Source: Cladopsammia gracilis (lineage: Eukaryota; Cnidaria; Anthozoa; Scleractinia; Dendrophylliidae). Taken from it: DNA of 64,000 nt. The DNA lies in the NCBI GenBank assembly GCA_022457155.1, contig JAJGOT010000130.1, forward strand, positions 820,001 through 884,000. Direction: 5' to 3'. Position 1 is the stretch's first letter; each line of letters begins with the position of its first letter. The position numbers and the translations under genes are program-made. The notes beneath the pieces are model-generated. The model worked only from the letters and a program-made list of their open reading frames with translations. It was not told the DNA's origin and made no database searches. This document shows positions 45,505-58,200 of the stretch, piece after piece.

Positions 45505-46109
45505 TTTGTTTCTTTCAATATGCCCGGGGCCGGGGGTTGAGAGAATGCAAATCTCCAGGAGTGTGACCGGGAGGGATGGTAACATTAGGAATTAAACTAT
45601 GTAAGAAGGTAGATCACCTACAAAAGCTACAGAATGTATTAAATATAATGAACTTAGCCTTGTAAGAGATAGAGAAGTGCTTGGCACCTTGCAAACCGCG
45701 AGACCTGAAACATGTCAAAACATTTTTACAGAGATGCAAGAGAAGCAAGAGACGAACGCTCCTTCTACTCTTGGCAGTTCTTCCTGTTACAGTCTGACTG
45801 TTTTGCTCTTCGAATCTCCGTATAAAACTGTGAGCGGTCGAGGAAACTACAGACCACTGCAGTACAATTATATACAATTAGGCGGAAAGTGTGATAATTA
45901 TCAGAGGACATTTAATGTAAGGTTATATGAAGAATCAATTCACCGTCTTCGAGTAAAGCCTGGAAACTAGCAACGACAAATACCAAATAAGGAAACGCAA
46001 GCGATATTTTTTTCAGTACCCTCCGGCCCTCCCTCTTTCATTTGCTTTCTTCCTTGGAGCTTCTCGAGACTTTGCGTGTCGTTTTTTGGTGGTTTTGGGA
46101 ACTTTAAGG

Positions 46110-46206
46110 ATGTCTGGGGATTTAAGTGCCCTCGTTGCTCGTTTAGAAGCAGTCACTACTCGTTTGGAGTCTGCTGCTGACAAGGCAAGTGGAGGAGGAC
46201 AAGAAG
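46110..46206 (+). CDS. CAP exon 1: start and oligomerisation coil
   Basis: [20 protein letters not shown], then a Gly-rich end; donor gtatga, phase 1. Matches the N-terminal 'LVERLERAVGRLEAV' of CAP. Confidence 0.92.
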
Positions 46207-49200
46207 GTATGAGTTCATGCGGAAAGAGAGAAGATTTGATAATCCATATCGCTGCAGTGGTGGTTTTCTAAGTATATTTATTTTTTAAATTGCAGATGTT
46301 GGAATTTTGGTTGAAGGTTACGACGAGGTAAACTAAGATTAAGATTTCATTTGTTGAATGTCACCTCAGTCCAGGGTGTAAGCAACATTAAAAAGTTGAC
46401 TTTTGATCACGTTTTCCTGCTTTTTCTCACTGCTTCTGTTTTCGTAGGTGTTAAACGGCAAAGTGGCTGAATTTTATAAGCTTTCAAGTAAAATTGGTGG
46501 AGACGTTGATACCCAGGTACAGTATAAGTATTTTTGCAGTGCAACATTCTGGTCATAATATGCCTTGGCTGGGTTTCAAGTTTAAGGTGGGCTTTATATA
46601 TGTGGAGGTTGTAATGGGTGATTCCAGAAAATATCCGTACCACACCACGGGTGGCATCTTGGAATAACAAAGGCAAGGGTGGGTTCTTTGGACTGGCATT
46701 CTGAAGGCGGGGGGGGGGGGGGGGGGGGGGTGGTGGTGATCAGTTCTGGATTACCAGAGCGAAAAAAATAGGTTAAAAACGCTGATCTGTTGGCTTTTCT
46801 AGTTCATAAAGCAAGCATGAACTCAGGACGGCGGATAAAGATCGATCACGCAAGTGTTTTTGCAAGTGTTGCTTTTCCCTGTTCAACTTTGTCTTTCTTG
46901 AAGCCAAAATTGTTGGTAGATGGTCTTTTTGATGGTTTGCGTACCATTTACCATCCACCATCTTTGTTTACCATGCTTCTTATGGGCTTACATGAAGTAG
47001 TAACCTACTAAATATGAAGGCAAACAATATTGTGAAATCAAACGTTCATAGACAATACTTTGGACTTTCACTGCCATCATTATGATGTTCTCTCCCAAAA
47101 ATATGAAGCTAAAACAAAAAGTTTCATTGGTGGTATTATATTATATTTACAACACTTCGAGGAGAGAAGAAGAATATATCTAGGAAGCTTTTTTCGCCTT
47201 TATGAAAAATCATCTGGATATGGAAAAACATAAATGTAAATTGGAAGTTAAATTTTGAGCTTTTTTATGTAATTTCTTTTTTGTTTGTAACATGTCCTTT
47301 TCGTTTATTTTAGCTTGTTTAGCTTGTACTATGCATATTGTAAATAATGTAAGTAGCTGTGGTGTCATAAGTATTGGTGATTTCAATAAAAAAAAAATAA
47401 AGTAAAATAAAAAAATAAAAATAAATGGGAAATAATATTACAAGGAAAGGTACATGTACTATAACTTAAAATTGTGTTGCTAGGCAGAAAACTACATGCC
47501 AAATTTTGTGAGAGGCACAAAAAGCATAAATACCATTTGTTGGAGCTGTTAGAGAGTTAAACAGAGAATTCAAAAGTGTTTGGAGAAAAAAACGGAAATT
47601 CGGAACTGGAGAGGGAAGGGGGGGGGGGGGTATGATCATGGAATTCCGAGGGCATGGGGGAGGGGGGTAGAGCATGTTGGAATTTCTGCAGGCAAGGGGA
47701 GGGGGGTTTAAGTGTTGATGCCACCCATGATATAGTATAGATATTTTCTGGAATCACCCAATGGCTCAGATTCCAAGCCCAAGCATCTCCCTCCCCTCAA
47801 AATTTGTCAGGCATTTCTGATTTTCTCTTGGGTTAATTGCAAATGCTACATGGTGGGGACAGTCAATATACAGTCAACTCTCTCTTAATGGACACTTCTA
47901 TAAGATGGACATATGCTGTTAGTCCCTGCCATTTTTCAGTCATTTTACTGTAATTAAACTCTCTATAAGACGGACACCTCTCAAAGAAGGACAATGGACA
48001 TTTTGAAACCATCAACGGACACTTGAGAAGTGCTTTTTTTTAGTGAAAAATACTTCAAAATGGAAATATGAGTGCTGAATATGAACAAACGAGTCCACTT
48101 TTCTAATGTTATCTTTGTTCCAGTTTGTAGGTTCTGCTTAAGTAAATGACTTTAAACAGACTTAAAGCAGAAGTGTATTCATTGTGCAAAGGTTCAACTT
48201 TATTGTCTCAGAATGAATGAATGAATTACTGGCGTCACGTTACCTCGACTTTCTATTCTTGGCTTTCACTTACGTCATATCAAAATTCAGAAGCATTAAA
48301 AAATATATTTCGAATTCAAAATGTTTATGGAATTGTAGAGTGTTTAAAAAAAACACATCTTGGCCAAATTTTGAAGCGCAAAAGCATTTTGTTCAAGAGT
48401 TATAGGCGAACGAGTATTAGATATTTTTAGTGAGAAATGTATGGAGCAGCCATCTTTGTGCCTCACTCAGGGGCACAAAGATGGAGGCCAAAAATTCAAA
48501 GTCTTAATTACACCAAAAATCACATCCAAAAATATTGTATTTGCTATAAGCTCCATAAACTCTACTTATAAGCACTTATAATGCAAACAATAACTTTCAG
48601 CTGATTCAATTTTGTTTATTTTCGCGGCTTATCTGAAATAGCGTGACGCATTGCGTGACACATTTAAAACCTTTGTAAATCGGAAGCAAAACATCGTTAA
48701 AACCTGAAACTTTTTGTGAAAGATTATAACACTTGTATCCACATACCATGTTAGAAACAGCTTTGTAGGACGTGGACTTTAGATTTTTTAATTTTTATGA
48801 TGTCATGTGAAAACCAAGAATAAACTGGACACCTCTCTAAGATGGACTTTTGGGGCTGGTCCCAACGGTGTCCGTCTTCGAGAAAGTTGACAGTATACAA
48901 AATCCCTATGGTGTGGGCTTACAAAAGTCTGCAAATGCCCCATCCATGGTCCAACCAGACTAAAATTACATATTATTGTTGCAAACAAGCTAAAAATCTT
49001 GATTCAATCGTGCATAAAGCAATAATGGAGGTCTGGGTTGATTGACCAACAAAAAAATTGTTCCATTTTACGAAACTGGCATTCAATTCAATATAACTAT
49101 AGCCTTGCCCTTTAAAATCTTCTAGTGACTCTATTGTTGCACCCATACTGATTATCCCTTCCACATACAATTGTATGTATGTATGTAAGTATGAAGACAA

Positions 49201-52200
49201 AAGCAGTATGCGCGGGGGTGGCGATGGGACTAATACAAGAAATATTACACATGATGTTTTAAATGGTTCAAATCTCCTTTTTAATAAGGATAAATGCATA
49301 ATTATGTACTCTTCATACTATCCAAATAATAAAATAGACAGGTATACTGCACCCTCAAAAATCGTTAATTTGTTCTCACAGATATCTATTCATGCATGTA
49401 ACACAAGATCATCCTCGAAAACAATATGTACATCAAAAAATTTAATCTTGAAAAACTAAGACAAGCCGTCCCAATTTTTGGTGCTAAATTATGGAATGAG
49501 ATACCAGGTAGAATGAGAGATGTGTCAAAATAATTGTGTTTAAACGAAAATTAATCAGTGTGCTCTTTGAAATGTTACAGTCAAAACCGGTCAAGCGTTC
49601 CTGCTAAGAGTGAATTAATGAATTCATTATTGCAAATTTGATTGCATTACTCGTTTCAATAATCCGCTCTTCGAATCAATAATGCAAAATTCAAAATAAG
49701 CCTCGATTCAAAAATCGAATTTTGATTGGATTAATGAACAAAAGGTTTATGCTATATATGGAATACTAAGCACCAGGTTGACCGCAACTCGTCAACAATA
49801 AAGATGGCCGTCTTCCTCGTGTGAGGAAAAGGAAGGTTTATAATCCATTTTGTTGGGAAACTTTTCCTCTTTTCAAGCATTAGTGTATAGTAACTATTAT
49901 GGCTATAGTTTGCCATTACAATGAAACACTTCTATTGGAAAAATCAGATTTATGGAGCGCTGTATGAGAAGGCTTTCGGAGATACAAAAAATGTCAACAA
50001 TTACATGGCTCTCGCAACTTACTTCTTCCTCGAATTTTCAACAAAATAACCACGAGTTTATATCAATTTGCGATCGATATTAGGCCTAAACCTTTCGTTC
50101 ATTAATCCAATCAAAATTCAATTTTTGAATCGAGGCTTTTTGAATTTTGCATTGTTTATTCGAAGAGAAGATTATTGAAATGATTAATGAAATCAAATTT
50201 GCAATAATGAAATCATTAATTCATTCTTAGCAGGAACGCTTGACCGGTTTTGACTGTAAAAGACAAAGATGATTACCTTGATCCAACCATGATAATACGA
50301 GAAATAAAATCGCAAAATCCTAAACCTTAGCTTCTATCACAGGTTGCTTTAAACAGAAAATTTCTTGCTTTGAATTTATTACACTTTTTTCTTCTTTTCT
50401 TTTCTTTGCTTTTTACTTATTACCTGTAATATCTTGTAATAGAATTAATTTGGCATGCCTCGACTAGCGTCTTTTTTGCTAACTGCATGCCAAGAAATTG
50501 TACATTCCGATACTTATGATAATAAATGTCTTGTCTTGTCTTGTCTTGATTTTACATGAAGTTAAGATGGAACTGACTGAGCCATAAGTTTTCAAAATGC
50601 AGATTAATGTTACTGGTGGAGATGACAATATGGTCTGAGGAAACAAACCAACTACTTTGTTTGTTTTTCTGGTGTTTGCTTTAAAGACCCAGACATACAG
50701 TGCAACTTTTCTTGTAATATTGTGCACAACAAGATTTTTTGGGGTTGTCACACAATGCAATTTGTTGCTCACAATGTCACAAAAGTAGAACTTGATTCTA
50801 CTTCTGCAACTGTTACACCGTGTGCAACTCTAAAGTAAAAAATCAACCAATCGTTTTGTGTTTCAATCATACCGGATGTCTTACAAAAGAAGGGCACTTG
50901 GTACAGCAGTGTCAAAATGTCATTTTTTGTGGGAAGTTGTGATTGGCAGATTTCAATCCATTTTTCTTGGTTTCTGTTTATGGGATCCAATGTTTGTCGT
51001 CATAATAGTAATTATGATGACAAACATTGATGGCAGTGTAAAATGGCGAACATACATGTAAGGCATACCAAAGAAGTGAAAAACACATGTTTATTAAAAA
51101 AAAACCAGTGGTTTGACCTCCTGCTTCTTATAACATCATATCTCATTACCACAACAACCAATTCCCACCAAACTTTGTCAAAATGCATCTTATCATCATC
51201 ATCATCATATCCTTTTCCCTCTGAGGGAAATAGGGCCTTAATGCATCATATCCTCCACCCATATTACAAAAGTACAGAATGGTCTATAAAAGTTGTAGCA
51301 TGCTGCCCAATTAAAAATAATTGTTGATTGACTGAAAGCTGGATAATATTTTTAATTTATATAAATTATATTTATATATGTGTATATATTAATATCTATT
51401 TGACAGGTGAAGCTGGTAAAAAAGGCATTTGATAGACAGCGAGAATTGATTGTCCTTGCTTCTAAGACCCAGAAGCCAAGTTTAGTAAGTTTATTAGTAG
51501 CTACATGTATATTGCTCTTTTTTAAGGTTTCAGTATAGTTGGTCAGTCACTTAGTTTCTTGCCATCTTCCTTATGGACCTCCTAGGAAGCACTCCAGGTC
51601 CTCTGCTGCCAGCTCATAGCCTTTGCCAGCCTTACCCAATTTTTGCCCAATTTAAACAACACTGACCTTTTTCTGATCCCAAGTGATTCCAGACTTTCCC
51701 ACCGACTCGTCTTGTCCACCCCTGCCCATTTTCACCTCGAGTGCCAAATAGCACTTTGGACCGAGGCGCGGCAAGGACACACACTCAGTTGTTTGAGAGG
51801 TGCCAGAGACTTCAGGATTTCCAGACTTCATAATGTCCTTCCATCACCGGTGGGCCTTAAGCATGGCTTAAACTAGCCGCTACGGCCGATTGTCTCGAGT
51901 ATGAAGGTTAATGTTCATTCAGGTCATTGGCACAGGTCAGGTGTATTGCAGTTGCATACTCTGGTAGATTCTGCATGTACCTGAGCACATATTACGTAAA
52001 ACAAAAGGAACAAAGAACGACAATAATACAAATGCAAAACAAGACCAAAAATACAATACCTCACAAACAATAGAAGACAATGAGTGGTTCATGGATACCG
52101 GTACATGCAGAAAGACCCCATACTCTCACAGCCAATCTGCTTTGTAATGGCATCGTTTGACATTCTTCTAGCTACAGTTTTGGAAGGAATTACTGTCTGA

Positions 52201-55200
52201 ATGCACAGTCAAAGCACTAGGGCCAGAACTCTGCTTTTTTTCAGGTGAAATTCATCAAATTCCTTAGGGTTAGTGCAAATTCAACAAGGCTTCGCATTAC
52301 AACTTCACGCTGATTTGAGTGTGTCATTGAGGAATGGGTGATACCGCTGGATTTTGTGGCTCGAGGGCGCTGTTTATTCCTTTGGGCATTCACTTCGGGA
52401 GCCACCGAAAGCGTGCGAAATAAGTTCGGTTCTACTCGGTTGAAAAAAGGTGAGATCTTACAGGGTGTCATGAAGGAAGACTCCGAAGCGAATTCAAAGA
52501 ACTGCAACAATAGCTCGATTAAGCGGCTTTCCGCCGCGAAGATGTGAAAATATGCTTTTGTTTTTTATGTGTAAATTAACTCCGGGGAATACTGTGCACA
52601 TTATTTTGGATTTGCATTTTTTGCAACATGCTTTCAGCTTTAATTTGTATTTATAAAAATGGAGCATTTTGAGAGCTTCAAAACGAGATCTTAAGCGATG
52701 AATTTGGATCACTGTAGGCCGAAATAAAAGTGCCGCAAAAGCGAAAATAATGCAAGAGGAATGAATTGTGGATGAATAAATATTTAATGCTTGAGGTTAA
52801 GAATTTGTAAATAAGCTTTATATACGCGATTGCGAACAAGATACTGCAGGTTTTTTGTTTTGTTTAAGGTTACAGTGTACCTTCGGGGGTGTCTCCAGTA
52901 CAACAGCTCTAGCGTCTTAAGATTACACTTAATATACCTAAACCCAGATATCAATTTAAAGCTTATAGAGCTGGCTATCTAAATATGGAAACCATTTGCT
53001 AATAAAATGAATTGTCGAATTTTTTACGACGTCTTAATTCGAACGTCCGAATCAGCTTTAAAACGCTATAACTCAAAGCGATTATTATATTTTGCTAATT
53101 TGATTTGTTCTCGGGTTTCCGGACAGGAAGCGCTAAAAAAACGTGTCGACGATTTCCCATATTCAATTGCAGTGAAAAGTTAAGAATATTTTCGAAAAGG
53201 GGAGAAAAAAAATTGGAATGATCGCACGGAAATGGCTCTTGACGAAAAAGTTTTCGGAATTAAGAAATTCGCCGACACGTTTTTGTTGATTATATGTTAG
53301 CCTAGCTTCTGTCCAAATTTAAGGAAAATCGAACAAATTCCCTTTGAGTTGTAGCTCTTTAAAGTGTCCCCAACAAGAGAAAAATTAACTTTGAGAAAAC
53401 GGCGCTTAAAAAAAACTTATCGCTTAATAAACAAACTCCGCCCACAAAAGTTATACCGTCATTTCTCTGTCAATTTTTACTATTTTTCGATAATTTTTTT
53501 TTGGATGAAAGTTCATTCTGTAAACTTTATTTTTACGCCAAAAAAAAATTTTCAGTAAATTTTCGATCTGAAGGTACACTGTAACCTTAATAGTGTGCAT
53601 AACCAAACAAACAAGAGTTATACACGCGTCGCCGCTATGCTTGGCACTGTTGTTTATTCTCACAAGTTTTCCCTGGGAACTGAGCTTGCCGTTTTTTCAA
53701 GATCAGCAACACAGATTTAATAAAAAAATCGTTCAAGCAGGAAATCTGACACAAAAGAAGAGTTTCTCACCTACTTCAAAGGGTTTGCGCTTTTCGGAAA
53801 TCACTGCATTTTCGGCGAGCACTCGACAATCGGCAAGAACAATAGCTTGAATATATGAATACTCAACGACCCCAAAATTTGGAGTACACACTTAAATCGG
53901 CTTGAAGTTGTCATGGTGATTTTATTTGTTGTACAATAACATGAGGCAGTTCTGAGCAAGAAAAAATAAAAAAGGCCTAAAATTTTACATACCTGGTAGG
54001 TCGGTTGTACTGTCAGCCCTTTAAATTATGGGTGTCCTCATACTGGTGATGTAGGCTGCATGTGTTGTAATGCATGCATGTGATGTAAGGCACACGCGAC
54101 AGGTGTTAGAGTTATAATTAACTCAGCCTAACCAATCATACATAGAATAGAATATTGAATATGAGTAGGTGTTTTCAACTGGCACGTGTCTTATTACCTA
54201 TTAAACTGTCAATGGTACAAAGAAATTTAAAAATTGGATGAATAGAAATGAGCAGGAGTAGTTACAATGTATATAACTTTAAATATATATCTTTACTGAA
54301 TAAATGTTTGAAAGAAAATTTGCCCTGGGTGGGATTTGAACCCACGTCCTCCTGCATTGTAGTTAGGTGTGATAACTACTACAACATCAGGACAACCATG
54401 CTGGCAACATGGCAATCGAAGAGGCGATTTATGTGATTCCGGACGTGGGCCTCCCGGGATTTTTCCTTTCAAGGTGACAGGGTACGGGAAGCCTTAATAA
54501 CTCCATTTGAAACCCAACTTAGGATAAAATTCATGATACACGACCGAAGTCAACTGAGCGAGTGACAAGGGAGGATCCACAAAGAAAAGAATTCATATAT
54601 AGTGTTTCATGCAGTCGTAGGAGTAGGAGCAGTCGTAGGAGTGCTTGATGCAAATACATGCAGAGCGAAATACAATAATTATTTTAGATAGACAATTCTT
54701 TACTTGAGTTTCATGCACAAAGCAATTCAATCTGATGATCACTTAGTGCGTGAAACTCAAGCAACTGTCTCTAAGAATTTTCTATCTAAAATTGTATATA
54801 TATAATTGGTACATTTTCACTCATTTCTTTGTTGATGATTTCTGTTCCCCATACATACTACCGGTAATTAATTAATATTTGTCAGAAATCACTGTGAATC
54901 ACCTTCTGAAGGGAATAAGTTGGTGATCCAAAAATTAATATTTGTCAGAAATCACTGTGAATCACCTTCTGAAGGGAATAAGTTGGTGATCCAAAGATAG
55001 GAGTCAGTTAGTTGTTTCAATTATTTCCCAGCCCAAGTGCATGTATATATATATATTTATAATAATACATTTAATTTTTTTCCTGTTTTGCTTGACAGGA
55101 TGAATTTGCAAAGCTGTTAAAGCCAATAAGTGATGCTATTGCTGAAATTCAGGTACATACATACAAAATAGCTTGTCACGTTTTGTGATATGTATTTGTA

Positions 55201-58200
55201 ATGTTACTTTCTTTCATTTACATTGTCTTCAGTAAATGTTATACCAGAAACCCATAAGTGGGTTGAAACGTGCAACTGTCTCTTGTACTCTTCAAAACAA
55301 GCTTCCGATTATTCAATTTGCTAAGAAGTTGTTACAGCCATATTTGGAAAATCAAGATAAAAATATTAACCAATCAATTGCTAGAACAACTTGCTTCCAA
55401 TCTCAAGGGACCGAGGGCTTTCCAAATATGGTACTAAGCAAAACATGAATATTTGGAAGCTGTGAATGTGTGTTACACGTTTCAACCCACTTTTGGGTTT
55501 CTGGTTATACTGAATACATTGGCAATGAATAAAAGTGATCAACTAACTGCAAAGTCTCAGTGCTTAGCTTTTGTTTTGGTTGCATGAAGTGACAGGTTGT
55601 AGCATTATTGCTTCCCTCTCTCTTTCTCCTTGATGGGATGCTAGCATAAACATGTAACTCCAATATTCCGTGTTCAATGGAGAACGATTGTAATATTGTC
55701 ACCTTCGTCACCACATAATATTGTATACACTCTACACTAGAGTTCAGTGGAGGAATTTAAAGGGCCAGTGTCACAGTTATTTGGTGCCATTTCAAAAAAC
55801 ATTTTTTTTTTTGGAATATTAACAGAAACTAAAAAATGATGGTCTGCTTTGTGCTAAATTACCACCCTAATGTACCAAAACTGTTGATGAGTGTCTAGTC
55901 ATTGATGGACTAGGTCTGAATTACCGTAAACACTGGCATATAAGACACACTTGCAGATAAGGTGCACCCTGAATTTTAAAGCTCAATTTTTGGGGGCAAA
56001 AATTTTTTGGGCAAAATTTTTTTTAAAATAAAAACGTAAGTCAGAGCTTTGCTTCTAACCATCAAATCATCCTGTATTGAAAAAACAACACTTAACTTTG
56101 CTTCTATCCATCAAATCATCCTGTATTGAAAAAAAAAAAAACACTTTTGATCGCAACTCAGTTTTTTGTTCGCCCGCCGTTCGTTCAGGCCACAACAAGC
56201 TTGCTTAAGGTGGCTCGATGGTGTTTTTTTCTGTGCCGACCACTTTTTTTCAATCTTGTATTTGGATATCTTAGTCATTATTTACCTAAATACTCATGGC
56301 ACACACTTACTAGGGAAAGATTGAAGTTTCCATTTCAGTTGTACTTTTTGCAATCGAAGCGTCCTTGGCAACGATACGTTGCTAGGCGTAGTTTTACTTG
56401 TGAGGCCGCCGTCGGCCTGTATGAGAAATTTTGGTAACTCGCTTTTGGGGACTGAAAGAGTACCACAATGCACACATTTTAGCCAAGTTTGGTTAACTTC
56501 TGTGAGAGGATTTTTGAATGGCGCGAGTTTACTTATTTTAGGGTTAAATTTGGTAAAATATCAAAGTTTGTTGTATTTCACCCCAAACTGAGAGATCGAG
56601 GACCTAATGCCGATTTCAACTTTACTCATTCATAAGAACAACTATTGTACCTTATTTGTTTGGCTCTTTTGGCGGATTGACGGTTTTCGATTTTTCCCTG
56701 TGCCGAGTTATAATAATCGAAATTTACGATGTTTTTGCAACAAACGAGCAGAGAATCTTCTGACCTCGCTTATTTTAAAAATCTGAGATAGAATATCCCA
56801 AGAATAAGCGAACTATAAATTTGGACCTTCTTTTACTTAGTCTCCAAATTTCGTGTTGGTTGAAATGCTGTGAGACTTGTACGCTGAACGTCGAGTTGGT
56901 AACATGCGCGCTAGTATTTTCAGAGATTTCTTGTTCTCCGAGATGTTTACAATTCATGATCTATTCTGCATATTTCATTGTTCTGAAATGACACCTGCAC
57001 GCGAATTCCAGTCTAGCACGGGCGGAACCAAAACGCTTGATTAACTTCCGAAGACCTGCCGATTATGGTAATTCATCAGTCCTGGAAATGTGTTCATGAG
57101 ATAACAGGTGAGCTGTTGAACATCAACGTTAAACACGTAATTGACCTAAAAATAGCAAGAGCATGCCGCTAACACAAAACAGAACTTTTTACTCACTGTC
57201 AAGGCAGCAATTATTTCCCTTATTAAAAGACGTGAAAAACGCTACAATAAGCGTGTCTAACAGAAGATTTTATTACCATAATCAGCAGGTTTTCGGAAGT
57301 TAATCAAGCGTTTTGGTTCCGCCCGTGCTAGACTGGAATTCGCGTGCAGGTGTCATTTCAGAACAATGAAATATGCAGAATAGATCATGAATTGTAAACA
57401 TCTCGGAGAACAAGAAATCTCTGAAAATACTAACGCGCATGTTACCAACTCGACGTTCAGCGTACAAGTCTCACAGCATTTCAACCAACACGAAATTTGG
57501 AGACTAAGTAAAAGAAGGTCCAAATTTATAGTTCGCTTATTCTTGGGAAATTCTATCTCAGATTTTTAAAATAAGCGAGGTCAGAAGATTCTCTGCTCGT
57601 TTGTTGCAAAAACATCATAAATTTCGATTATTATAACTCGGCACAGGGAAAAATCGAAAACCGTCAATCCGCCAAAAGAGCCAAACAAATAAGGTACAAT
57701 AGTTGTTCTTATGAATGAGTAAAGTTGAAATCGGCATTAGGTCCTCGATCTCTCAGTTTGGGGTGAAATACAACAAACTTTGATATTTTACCAAATTTAA
57801 CCCTAAAATAAGTAAACTCGTGCCATTCAAAAATCCTCTCACAGAAGTTAACCAAACTTGGCTAAAATGTGTGCATTGTGGTACTCTTTCAGTCCCCAAA
57901 AGCGAGTTACCAAAATTTCTCATACAGGCCGACGGCGGCCTCACAAGTAAAACTACGCCTAGCAACGTATCGTTGCCAAGGACGCTTCGATCGCAAAAAA
58001 TGCCATGAGTATTTAGGTAAATAATGACTAAGATATCCAAATACAAGATTGAAAAAAAGTGGTCGGGACAGAAAAAAACACCATCGAGCCACCTTAACCG
58101 TACAAATTTCTTGAGCACGTTTTTATTTAGCCCTTAGTTACTAAGGTTAACCAAGATGGCAGCTTGTTTACAGACTCTTTTCTTTGGCTTTCATTCATTC

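Noticed and set aside
54320..54396. tRNA-Val gene on the - strand
   Set aside because: Acceptor and T arms pair but the anticodon arm does not; more likely a SINE head.
56379..58118. Paired identical frames on both strands
   Set aside because: Explained by the inverted arms of the foldback at 56209-58093; no recognised domain.
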